Origin: Fusobacteriaceae bacterium UBA2433
GTDB taxonomy: Bacteria; Fusobacteriota; Fusobacteriia; Fusobacteriales; Fusobacteriaceae
NCBI GenBank assembly: GCA_002342785.1
Contig: DDQV01000149.1
Coordinates: 1 to 5,913 of the forward strand
Direction of reading: 5' to 3'
DNA length: 5,913 bases
Shown one piece after another: positions 1 to 5,913 of the stretch. The notes under the pieces were generated by a model. It ran no database searches and had not been told where the DNA came from. It worked only from the letters and a program-made list of their open reading frames with translations. The translations under genes were made by a program, and so were the position numbers. How positions within the stretch are numbered: the stretch's first letter is position 1; every line of letters begins with the position of its first letter.

Positions 1-22
1 TTATATATATATATATATATAT
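1..22. repeat. TA dinucleotide tract
   Basis: The window opens with about ten consecutive TA units, possibly continuing to the left. It is a simple sequence repeat in an intergenic region and is self-complementary, so it can extrude as a cruciform or melt easily. No function can be assigned. Copy number may vary by slippage. Confidence 0.8.
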
Positions 23-62
23 TTGTCTTTATCATAAACCAACTAAATAATGTGTAATTATT

Positions 63-111
63 AAAATAATTGCCATCTCACTAGATAAATAGAGAGGGCA
101 ATTATTTTTTT
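63..111 (+). terminator. Rho-independent terminator of an upstream gene, possibly bidirectional
   Basis: A perfect 12-bp inverted repeat has its left arm at 63-74 (AAAATAATTGCC) and its right arm at 97-108 (GGCAATTATTTT), followed by further T residues to 111. The 22-nt loop can itself form a short TCTC/GAGA stem (76-79 with 92-95). The A-run before the left arm would serve as a T-run on the other strand, so it could stop transcription from both sides. No upstream gene end is visible, so it presumably belongs to a gene left of the window. Confidence 0.8.
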
Positions 112-186
112 AGGGTCAATATTATTATATTTTAGAATAACAATAATAACAAATGGATATTCAATCATTACTAATTATTTTTTTCA

Positions 187-247
187 CTAAAAAATAAAAG
201 TGTTCATTTCACACGTCCTAAAATAAAAATTTGTGTTCGTTTTTAGG
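187..247 (+). promoter_or_regulatory. Possible operator: imperfect direct repeat and inverted repeat upstream of the symporter promoter
   Basis: Two similar segments lie 31-33 bases apart. Positions 187-209 read CTAAAAAATAAAA then GTGTTCATTT. Positions 218-242 read CTAAAATAAAAA, TTT, then GTGTTCGTTT. Overlapping them, CCTAAAA (217-223) and TTTTAGG (241-247) form a 7-bp inverted repeat that ends two bases before the -35 box at 249. Position and repetition suit a regulator binding site or an UP-like element. The high AT content makes chance similarity plausible, and no known regulator motif is recognised. Confidence 0.35.
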
Positions 248-248
248 T

Positions 249-277
249 TTGACAACTTTTTTTTACAATGATATTAT
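249..277 (+). promoter_or_regulatory. Sigma-70-type promoter for the AGCS symporter
   Basis: A consensus -35 box TTGACA (249-254) is followed by a 17-bp spacer and the -10 box TATTAT (272-277), which matches TATAAT at five of six positions. The spacer carries a T-run. Transcription would start near 284, giving a leader of roughly 60 nt before the ATG at 346. This leader has no recognisable riboswitch; its only structure is a weak 6-bp hairpin (AACAAA 287-292 with TTTGTT 301-306). Confidence 0.75.
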
Positions 278-345
278 TTATTTATTAACAAACACAAGAT
301 TTTGTTTTTAATTATTTAATATTGTATTTATATAGGGGGAATTTT

Positions 346-1902
346 ATGGAAAATTTAATTAATCAGTTAAATGGCATTATATGGTCACCGATGCTTGTAT
401 ATCTTTGTTTAGGAGCAGGACTTTTTTTTACCATAAAAATTGGAGGAGCTCAATTTTTAATGATTAAGGAAATGATAAGATTACTTTTGGGAAATGATAT
501 AAAACCTGGGGAAAAATCTAAAGATTCAATAAGTGGATTTGAAGCTATGTGTATGTCAGTTTCTGGAAGGGTAGGTACAGGAAATATTGCAGGAGTCGCT
601 ACGGCAATTGCCCTAGGTGGTCCTGGATCTATATTTTGGTTATGGGTTATCTCACTTTTAGGTGCTGCCTCATCATATGTCGAATCTACATTAGGACAAC
701 TATATAAAGAAAAATTTGAAAAAGGTTATAGAGGTGGTCCAGCTTATTATTTTAAAAAAGGTTTATTAGGTGGAAAAACTTGGTATGGAAACCTGTTTGC
801 AATTGTAACTGTGACAGGTATGTCGCTATTTATGCCTTCTGTACAAGCTAATGTAATTGCAGGATCTATGCAAAATGCAATTGGACTTCCTACATGGGTA
901 AGTGGATTAGGTATAATAACACTACTGGCAATAATTATATTTGGTGGTGCTAAAAGAATAGCTAAATTTGCAGGGGTAGTAGTTCCATTTATGGCTATAG
1001 CTTATATTATAATTGCTCTTATTGTATTAGTATTGAATATTGGAGATATTATTCCATCGTTATCATTAATTATTAGATCTGCATTTGGTCAAGAGGAAGC
1101 TTTTGCTGGTATTGTGGGTACTGCTGTTATGTGGGGAGTTAAAAGAGGAATTTATTCAAATGAAGCTGGACAAGGTACTGGTCCTGCTTCTGCTGCTGCT
1201 GCTGAAACTTCGCATCCTGCTAAACAAGGACTAATACAAGCTTTTTCAATCTATATCGACTCTATATTTGTCTGTACAGCAACTGCATTAATGATTATAA
1301 TTACTGGTGCTTATAAAGTATTCAGTCCTAACGGAAAGGAAATATACTCAGGCCTTGGAACTACTGCAGAAATGACAGCTTCTAACATCGGTTCACTTAA
1401 CACGACTGTAGCTTTAGATGCTGGTATAGGTTATGGAGCATATATCGTGGCAATAACTATAATGTTCTTTGCGTTTACAACAATCTTAGCTTATTTTTGG
1501 AACGGAGATTCAGCTGCAATCTATTTATTTGAAAAGAAAGCTTCCGGTAAAATAATTAGAAAAATGTTAAATGTAGTATTTTTAGTATTTGCATTTTTAG
1601 GTTCAATTATGTCAGGTGGTATGGCTTGGACGTTAGGAGATATTGGTGTAGGAATGATGGCTTGGGTAAATATAATTGGTATCTTAATTATGTATAAACC
1701 AACTATTATATGTTTAAAAGATTATCAAACTAGATTAAAAAATGGAACTCAAGATAACTGGGATTTTAACCCAAATAAAATTGGGATCGAAGGAAATTTT
1801 GAACTTTGGGACGATATAAGAGTAAATGGTAGAGATTTAGAACCCATAAAAGTAGTAAAAACAAAATTAAAAGCTAAAACAGAATTAAAAACTGAATATT
1901 AA
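346..1902 (+). CDS. Sodium:alanine/glycine symporter (AGCS family)
   Basis: This 518-residue inner-membrane protein is of the alanine or glycine:cation symporter family, which couples Na+ (or H+) entry to uptake of alanine, glycine or related small amino acids. Family signatures are visible: GTGNIAGV at residues 77-84, the YRGGPAYY stretch at 128-135, and the RGIYSNEAGQGTGP motif at 267-280 followed by an alanine run and P-x-KQG. About ten or eleven hydrophobic segments are spread over residues 15-450. I chose ATG 346 because AGGGGG (334-339) sits six bases upstream; an in-frame TTG at 322 would put that ribosome binding site inside the gene. A hydrophilic lysine-rich tail of about 60 residues (459-518) follows the last membrane segment and makes the protein somewhat longer than many family members. 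It has its own promoter and terminator, so it is probably monocistronic. The family is sure; the exact amino acid is not readable. Confidence 0.95.
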   Translation: MENLINQLNGIIWSPMLVYLCLGAGLFFTIKIGGAQFLMIKEMIRLLLGNDIKPGEKSKDSISGFEAMCMSVSGRVGTGNIAGVATAIALGGPGSIFWLWVISLLGAASSYVESTLGQLYKEKFEKGYRGGPAYYFKKGLLGGKTWYGNLFAIVTVTGMSLFMPSVQANVIAGSMQNAIGLPTWVSGLGIITLLAIIIFGGAKRIAKFAGVVVPFMAIAYIIIALIVLVLNIGDIIPSLSLIIRSAFGQEEAFAGIVGTAVMWGVKRGIYSNEAGQGTGPASAAAAETSHPAKQGLIQAFSIYIDSIFVCTATALMIIITGAYKVFSPNGKEIYSGLGTTAEMTASNIGSLNTTVALDAGIGYGAYIVAITIMFFAFTTILAYFWNGDSAAIYLFEKKASGKIIRKMLNVVFLVFAFLGSIMSGGMAWTLGDIGVGMMAWVNIIGILIMYKPTIICLKDYQTRLKNGTQDNWDFNPNKIGIEGNFELWDDIRVNGRDLEPIKVVKTKLKAKTELKTEY

Positions 1903-1907
1903 AATTT

Positions 1908-1944
1908 AAAGTCGTAAACAAATAATTTTGTTTATGACTTTTTT
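1908..1944 (+). terminator. Rho-independent terminator of the AGCS symporter gene
   Basis: A 15-bp stem with one G-T pair joins 1908-1922 to 1927-1941 around a TAAT tetraloop, and runs into a T-run ending at 1944. It starts five bases after the symporter stop codon. It should separate this gene from the cluster that follows. Confidence 0.9.
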
Positions 1945-1948
1945 ATTG

Positions 1949-1954
1949 TATAAT
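1949..1954 (+). promoter_or_regulatory. Candidate -10 box for the methyltransferase cluster
   Basis: A perfect TATAAT lies just after the T-run of the preceding terminator and 32 bases before the ATG at 1986. No good -35 box is present at 16-18 bp. The region that would contain it is the right arm of the terminator hairpin (around 1926-1933, TTTTGTTT). The strong terminator upstream means that a promoter is needed here, which supports the call despite the weak -35. Confidence 0.45.
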
Positions 1955-1985
1955 TAATCATAATAAAAAATTAGGAGGAAATACT

Positions 1986-2573
1986 ATGAATAATTTTGAT
2001 AACTATGCCAAAGATTGGAATACAGAGACGAGAATAAAATGTAGTCACACCATTGCTAATTCAATAAAAAATAATATAAAATTAAATAAAAATATGGATA
2101 TTTTAGATTTCGGATGTGGTACTGGATCATTAATTTTTCCTTTAATAGATAAAGTTAGAACAGCTCATGGAATAGATCTTTCTTCTAAAATGTTAGATAT
2201 TTTAAAAGAAAAAAGTAAAAATCATAAAAATTTAACCACTGAACTTTTAGGAATATTTGAACTTTCTTCAGTCTTCGATTTAATTATTAGTTCTATGGTT
2301 ATGCATCATATTGAAGATATAACTAAACTAGCAAAAAAACTATATGATTCTTTAAATCCAAATGGAGTAATAGCACTTGCAGATTTAATGGAGGAAGACG
2401 GTTCATTTCATAATTCCATGGATGGTGTTTTCTCTTTGGGATTCTCAAATGAATTTTTAGATAAAGTTTTTAAAAGTGCAGGATTTAAAGAAATTAAAAT
2501 AATTGAAAATGTCTTTACTGTAGAAAAAAACTGTAATAAATATTCATTATTTTTACTCATAGGAAAAAAATGA
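1986..2573 (+). CDS. Class I SAM-dependent methyltransferase (type 11/25-like)
   Basis: This 195-residue soluble enzyme has the Rossmann-type fold of class I methyltransferases, which transfer a methyl group from S-adenosylmethionine. Motif I, DFGCGTG, is at residues 41-47. The acidic residue at the end of strand 2 is in GIDLS (62-66), and the strand 4 segment FDLIISSMVMHHIED is at 97-111, followed by LNPNGVIALAD (123-133). The start (NFDNYAKDWN) resembles small-molecule methyltransferases of the Methyltransf_11/25 type. There is no (N/D/S)PP(Y/F) motif, so it is unlikely to be a DNA adenine or N4-cytosine modification enzyme. AGGAGG (1973-1978) lies seven bases before the ATG. Its last four bases overlap the start of the metallopeptidase gene, implying translational coupling. 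The substrate cannot be told. Confidence 0.9.
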   Translation: MNNFDNYAKDWNTETRIKCSHTIANSIKNNIKLNKNMDILDFGCGTGSLIFPLIDKVRTAHGIDLSSKMLDILKEKSKNHKNLTTELLGIFELSSVFDLIISSMVMHHIEDITKLAKKLYDSLNPNGVIALADLMEEDGSFHNSMDGVFSLGFSNEFLDKVFKSAGFKEIKIIENVFTVEKNCNKYSLFLLIGKK

Positions 2574-3235
2574 TAAAAAAATACAAGATAAAAATTGGAA
2601 AAAACGAGCAAGAAATTATTATAATAAAAAAATATATAAAAAATATTTCCCTTCAAGTAAAACCATCTATGGAAATCATTTTAAATATTCCTATGAATAT
2701 TTCCTATTCTTATGGATTAAAATTAATTGAAGATAAATATACTTGGATAGAAGATAAATTAAAAAAATATATATCTTTATCTAATAATGAAGGAGTTTAT
2801 TATCTAGGAAAATTATATCCTTTAAAAAAAGAAAAAAATTATATCTCTATACAAATAGAAATAGAAAATATAATTTCTAATAATCCTAATACTATTGATC
2901 TAGTTTTAAATCAATGGTATCAAGAAAAAATAACAAATATTTTAGAAAAATTCATTAAAAAATATAGTACACTTATGGATCTTTATCCTAAGAAAATAAA
3001 GATAAAACCATTGAAATCTGCTTGGGGAATTTGCTATTCCTCTGGGACTATTACTTTTAATTTAAATCTTATAAAAGTTCCATTAAACATTATCGAGTAT
3101 TTGGTCGTACACGAACTTGGTCATCTAAAACACCCTAATCATTCAAAAGAATATTGGAAATATATAGGAATATATATAAAAAATCCCACATCTTATCGTA
3201 GATGGCTAAGAAAAAATGGATATAAATTCATATAA
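2570..3235 (+). CDS. YgjP-like zinc metallopeptidase (DUF45, M48-related)
   Basis: This 221-residue protein is predicted cytoplasmic, with no signal peptide or membrane segment. The C-terminal half carries the family hallmark: SAWGICYSSGTITFN (150-164), matching the usual SRWGSC-S-x-G-x-I-x-x-N block, then VVHELGHLKHPNHSKEYW (179-196). The HExxH motif supplies zinc ligands H181 and H185 and catalytic E182, and H191 is the likely third ligand. The N-terminal half (1-110) is a lysine- and isoleucine-rich beta region typical of the family. The usual Arg and Ser of SRWGSC are Ala151 and Ile154 here. Its physiological substrate is unknown; relatives often sit beside type I restriction genes, but none is seen here. 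The ATG overlaps the methyltransferase stop as ATGA, and AGGA at 2561-2564 is its likely ribosome binding site. It is very AT-rich, with many A-tracts, like its neighbours. Confidence 0.9.
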   Translation: MIKKYKIKIGKNEQEIIIIKKYIKNISLQVKPSMEIILNIPMNISYSYGLKLIEDKYTWIEDKLKKYISLSNNEGVYYLGKLYPLKKEKNYISIQIEIENIISNNPNTIDLVLNQWYQEKITNILEKFIKKYSTLMDLYPKKIKIKPLKSAWGICYSSGTITFNLNLIKVPLNIIEYLVVHELGHLKHPNHSKEYWKYIGIYIKNPTSYRRWLRKNGYKFI

Positions 3236-3240
3236 GGAGG
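3235..3240 (+). promoter_or_regulatory. Strong ribosome binding site AGGAGG before the HNH gene
   Basis: A perfect Shine-Dalgarno sequence overlaps the last base of the metallopeptidase stop codon and sits seven bases before ATG 3248. This ATG is followed by GGA and then TAG, so the signal fixes the intended start of the HNH gene even though the reading frame is broken there. The same AGGAGG and spacing precede the methyltransferase gene. Confidence 0.8.
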
Positions 3241-3247
3241 AAAACAC

Positions 3248-3825
3248 ATGGGATAGATAAACTTATTCAAAAAAAAGAAGATGTTGCATATAGAATAATT
3301 ATAAATGATTTTAAAAAAAATGTTGATTCTAATATTACTAAAGAAAAAATTAGTAAAATATTTAAAATTAAAGGAAAAAGATATGAACGTCATAAAATTT
3401 TAGATTTAAATTTTACTCATACTGATAGTAAATGGATAAAGGTTCTCTTTAAAAATTGTTGCTTCAACTGTGGAAGTAAGAAAAATTTACAAATAGATCA
3501 TCATCTACCCCTCTCATTAGGATATGGTTTAAAATTTGACAATAAATATAATGCGGTTCTTCTTTGCAAAAAGTGTAATAATAAAAAAAGTAATCTACTC
3601 CCTTCAAAATTTTACACTTTATCTCAACTTAAAATTTTAGAAACAACTTATCATATTGATACTCATAAAAAAAAATATCTAGATAATTCTAAAAATATAG
3701 CTATTGAAAATCTTATAGATATTTATGAAAAACAGTTACAGAATAAATCTTTAATCTATTTAAATTACTTAGATCATCTATGGAATTCAAAAAAATATCT
3801 AGATAAAAATCAAAAAAAATTATGA
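3248..3825 (+). pseudogene. HNH endonuclease with a frame break at codon 2
   Basis: A long open frame running to TGA 3823-3825 encodes an HNH nuclease of about 192 residues, but its frame contains no ATG, GTG or TTG. The only well-placed start, ATG 3248 behind AGGAGG, is one base out of frame and reads Met-Gly-stop (ATG GGA TAG). Restoring one G in the GGG run (3250-3252) gives ATG GGG ATA GAT and joins the full body: M-G-I-D-K-L. Numbered that way, a zinc-knuckle Cys pair C72-x2-C75 precedes the DHH motif (D84 H85 H86, catalytic His), then N102 in NAVLLC, and a second Cys pair C107-x2-C110 followed by N111 and KKSN. This is the normal spacing for metal-dependent HNH nucleases, which cut DNA. 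The C-terminal third is lysine-rich and probably helical. The body shows no other stop or decay, so the break is recent, a sequencing error, or bypassed by recoding or a non-standard start. It lies 12 bases after the metallopeptidase and is probably co-transcribed with it. Confidence 0.75.
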
Positions 3826-3843
3826 AATGGTTTAATATTAAAG

Positions 3844-3849
3844 TATAAT
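3844..3849 (+). promoter_or_regulatory. Candidate -10 box for the permease-EIIA gene
   Basis: A perfect TATAAT lies 32 bases before ATG 3882, in the short gap after the HNH gene. The best -35 candidate, TTATGA at 3820-3825 with an 18-bp spacer, is poor. No terminator is visible between the HNH stop and the permease, so read-through from the cluster is also possible. A 12-bp palindrome TTTAATATTAAA (3831-3842) sits between the two boxes. Confidence 0.4.
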
Positions 3850-3881
3850 AAGACTATAAAAATAAAAAGCGAGGTGATATT

Positions 3882-5792
3882 ATGGAATTAAAAAAAGAGC
3901 TCGGTTATATGGACGTATTTAGTATTTCTTCTGGAGCAATGATAAGTTCTGGTATATTTATATTGCCCGGAATAGCTTTTAGTAAAGCGGGACCAATAAT
4001 GATTTTAGGTTATATTTTAGGTGGTCTAATTGCTTTTACAGGAATATTATCGATTATTGAACTTACTACTGCAATGCCAAAAGCCGGTGGAGATTATTTT
4101 TTTATTGTAAGAACTCTCGGTCCTTTAATAGGAACGATTTCTGGAGTCCTCAGTTGGTTTGCAATTTGTTTAAAAACTGCTTTTGCGATATTTGGTATAG
4201 CAGGGGTTATGGGTGGACTGATTTACGGGAATAATTTAGATCACCATACTTTAGTATTGATCTCTGCCATTATTACTTCTATATTTTTACTATTAAATAT
4301 CATAGGAGTTGAAATTGCCAGTACCTTTGAAATTATTCTTGTTATAGGTCTACTTTTATTAATGGGAATTTTTATAGCTCTCGGTATATTTAACATTAAT
4401 ATTGAATATTTTTCTCCTTTCGTTCAAGTCTATGATCTAGTCGATAATAAATTTGAACTAATTGCTAGTGGTGGAACTTTTTCCTCTCTTGCTGCAGGAG
4501 TCACAATATCTACAGCAGCTTTTATATTTGTATCCTTTGGTGGACTTTTAAAAGTTGCCTCTATCTCAGAAGAAGTCAAAAATCCAAAAGTTAATATTCC
4601 TAAAGGAATGATCTCTTCAATCTCAGTTATCACATTAGTCTATGCTGCTACATTATTTGTTACTGTAGGAGTCTTACCCGGAAAAGATCTGGCTAATTCA
4701 TTAACTCCCATAGCTGATGCAGCAAGAATATTAGCTGGAAAACCAGGATATGTTGTTCTTACTATAGCATCTCTTTTAGCTTTTATCTCTACTGCTAACG
4801 CTGGAATTATGGCAGCATCTAGATATCCATTAGCAATGAGTCGAGACAAATTATTTCCATCTTTTGTAGGAAAAGTTAATAAAAAATTTAAAACTCCTAC
4901 AGTTGCTATTATTTCTACAGGGATACTTATAATTTCTTCTCTATTATTACCTCTAGAAACATTAGCCAAAACAGCATCTGCTGTTATATTAATGACGTAT
5001 GTTCTTACTAATCTATCTGTTATAATTATTAGAGAAAGTAATTTATCTAATTATAGACCATCTTTTATGGCTCCTTTATATCCATGGATCCAAATATTTA
5101 CTATATTTGTATTTTCATATTTTATAGCTAAACTAGGAGTATCAGCTATAGAATCTAGTCTAGGGCTTGTTCTTATAAGTTTAGGTATATATTTTACTTA
5201 TGGAAAGAAAAATTCTAGTAAGGAATATGCACTTTTGCATCTTTTAATAAGAATTACTGATAATCTCAAATTGGGACATAATTTAGAATCTGAACTTAGA
5301 GATATTATTCATCAAAGAGATGATGTTGAACTTACAGAATTTGATAAAATCGTTATGGAAGCTCCTATCGTAGATTTAAAAGATTCAATTAATCTAAAGG
5401 AATTAATTAAATTAGAAGCAGAAAAATTTTCAACTATCTTAGGAAAAAATATTTTAGAATTAGAAAATCTTTTTATCGAAAGAGAAAATGAAATAACTAC
5501 TGCAATATCTGGTTTCACAGCTATTCCACATATTGTTTTAGAAGATATAGATACATTCCATATGGCTGTATTTAGATGTAAAGATGGTATTAAATTTAGT
5601 AAAACAAGCCCAGAAATAAAAGCTGTGTTTTTATTCGTTAGTAGTCCAAAATTAAATAAATTGCACTTACAAACTCTCGCATCTATCGCTACATTAATTA
5701 GAGATAAAGATTTTCAAGAAAAATGGTTAAATGCAAAAGATGAAGATTATTTAAGAGATTTAATATTGCTTAGAAAAAGAAAAAAAATATAA
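3882..5792 (+). CDS. APC-family amino acid permease fused to a C-terminal PTS EIIA-like domain
   Basis: This 636-residue protein has two parts. Residues 1-440 form an amino acid-polyamine-organocation (APC) permease with about twelve membrane segments. The substrate-binding loop of helix 1, SSGIFILPG, is at 22-30, and ELTTAMPKAGGDYFFI follows helix 2 at 60-75. After a linker (441-485, HLLIRITDNLKLG and a charged helix), residues about 488-636 resemble the fructose/mannitol-type EIIA domain of the phosphotransferase system. AIPHIV puts the expected phospho-accepting histidine at H550, and LHLQTLASIATLI (594-606) matches the second conserved His-Leu region. The family usually imports or exchanges amino acids across the inner membrane; the EIIA-like part is probably regulatory. 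The start is supported by GAGGTGAT (3871-3878) just before the ATG. At 636 residues it is longer than a plain APC permease (about 430-500) because of the fusion. The substrate is not predictable. Confidence 0.9.
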   Translation: MELKKELGYMDVFSISSGAMISSGIFILPGIAFSKAGPIMILGYILGGLIAFTGILSIIELTTAMPKAGGDYFFIVRTLGPLIGTISGVLSWFAICLKTAFAIFGIAGVMGGLIYGNNLDHHTLVLISAIITSIFLLLNIIGVEIASTFEIILVIGLLLLMGIFIALGIFNINIEYFSPFVQVYDLVDNKFELIASGGTFSSLAAGVTISTAAFIFVSFGGLLKVASISEEVKNPKVNIPKGMISSISVITLVYAATLFVTVGVLPGKDLANSLTPIADAARILAGKPGYVVLTIASLLAFISTANAGIMAASRYPLAMSRDKLFPSFVGKVNKKFKTPTVAIISTGILIISSLLLPLETLAKTASAVILMTYVLTNLSVIIIRESNLSNYRPSFMAPLYPWIQIFTIFVFSYFIAKLGVSAIESSLGLVLISLGIYFTYGKKNSSKEYALLHLLIRITDNLKLGHNLESELRDIIHQRDDVELTEFDKIVMEAPIVDLKDSINLKELIKLEAEKFSTILGKNILELENLFIERENEITTAISGFTAIPHIVLEDIDTFHMAVFRCKDGIKFSKTSPEIKAVFLFVSSPKLNKLHLQTLASIATLIRDKDFQEKWLNAKDEDYLRDLILLRKRKKI

Positions 5793-5798
5793 ACATCT

Positions 5799-5832
5799 AA
5801 AAAACACCATGAAAAATTTCATAGTGTTTTTT
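5799..5832 (+). terminator. Rho-independent terminator of the permease-EIIA gene
   Basis: An inverted repeat pairs AAAAAACAC and an ATGAAA arm (5799-5814) with TTTCAT and GTGTTTTTT (5817-5832). There is one C-A mismatch (5808/5823), and the innermost pairs probably open into a loop. The right arm ends in six T residues. The A-run on the left could also make it work on the opposite strand. It begins seven bases after the stop codon. Confidence 0.85.
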
Positions 5833-5913
5833 AATGTATTTTAAATTAAATATTTTTAAAAAAAAATTTAGATCAATATATCTAATAAATATCTGATGTT
5901 TCGCGGTAACCAT
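5833..5913. other. Short AT-rich downstream stretch, no gene recognised
   Basis: This segment is almost entirely A and T until about 5893, then changes to a more GC-rich end (TTTCGCGGTAACCAT, 5899-5913). Read on the minus strand from the window edge it is open as MVTAKHQIFIRYIDLN and on to a TAG inside the preceding terminator. Too little is visible to decide whether this is the tail of a minus-strand gene, an element end or plain intergenic DNA. Confidence 0.4.

Noticed and set aside
153..197. Possible 14-codon leader peptide (ATG 153 to TAA 197)
   Set aside because: It has no ribosome binding site and lies upstream of the promoter that drives the symporter, so it would not be in that transcript.
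278..345. Glycine or other riboswitch in the symporter leader
   Set aside because: Such switches are common before AGCS genes, but this leader is only about 60 nt, AT-rich, and lacks any conserved aptamer core.
1986..2573. DNA-modification methyltransferase partnering the HNH nuclease as a restriction-modification pair
   Set aside because: No (N/D/S)PP(Y/F) or cytosine-methyltransferase PC motif is present, and no target recognition domain fits in 195 residues.
2408..2656. Minus-strand open frame of about 80 codons across the methyltransferase/metallopeptidase junction
   Set aside because: It lies opposite two well-supported genes, is dominated by Phe, Tyr and Asn from A-tracts, and has no convincing ribosome binding site.
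3193..3393. Minus-strand open frame opposite the start of the HNH gene
   Set aside because: Its Phe/Ile/Asn-rich translation is the mirror of A-rich plus-strand coding DNA, and the plus strand carries a recognisable nuclease.
3831..3842. Palindrome TTTAATATTAAA as a terminator or operator
   Set aside because: It is a pure A/T palindrome with no loop and no T-run, and such sequences are frequent by chance in DNA of this composition.
4430..4969. Two minus-strand open frames inside the permease gene
   Set aside because: They are shadows of the strongly conserved APC coding frame and have no family features of their own.
5312..5518. Minus-strand open frame inside the EIIA-like region
   Set aside because: It is a shadow of the fused permease gene; the plus-strand EIIA motifs explain this DNA.
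1..5913. CRISPR array, tRNA, rRNA or insertion sequence
   Set aside because: No regularly spaced repeats, no cloverleaf or rRNA segments, and no transposase or paired terminal repeats were seen.

Overview
The window is very AT-rich DNA with short intergenic gaps, strong AGGAGG-type ribosome binding sites and hairpin-plus-T-run terminators. TGA is used as a stop and tryptophan is TGG, so the code is the standard bacterial one, not the mycoplasma one. This fits a low-GC anaerobe. A Fusobacteriota member (Ilyobacter, Propionigenium or Psychrilyobacter type) is my first guess because of the amino-acid transporter content and the permease-EIIA fusion. A clostridium is the main alternative, and no marker gene here settles it. 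All genes are on the plus strand.

Layout. Positions 1-320 hold a TA dinucleotide tract, a strong possibly bidirectional terminator (63-111) for an upstream gene, and a leader with a near-repeat pair and a good sigma-70-type promoter. Next is a sodium:alanine/glycine symporter of the AGCS family (346-1902), closed by a 15-bp-stem terminator. A tight three-gene cluster follows: a small-molecule-type class I SAM methyltransferase (1986-2573), a YgjP-like zinc metallopeptidase overlapping it by 4 nt (2570-3235), and an HNH endonuclease (3248-3825). The HNH gene has a perfect ribosome binding site and ATG, but these lie one base out of frame with its otherwise intact 190-codon body. An APC-family amino acid permease fused to a C-terminal PTS EIIA-like domain (3882-5792) comes next, closed by another terminator. 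The last 80 bases contain no gene I can recognise.

The two transporters flank the cluster and suggest an amino-acid-using lifestyle. The first runs on Na+ symport; the second may be modulated by phosphorylation of its EIIA-like tail. The methyltransferase, metallopeptidase and HNH nuclease are probably co-transcribed, but nothing shows that they form one pathway. The most notable points are the frame break at the second codon of the HNH gene, which could be a mutation, a sequencing error or recoding; the HNH/metallopeptidase/methyltransferase cluster; and the permease-EIIA fusion.
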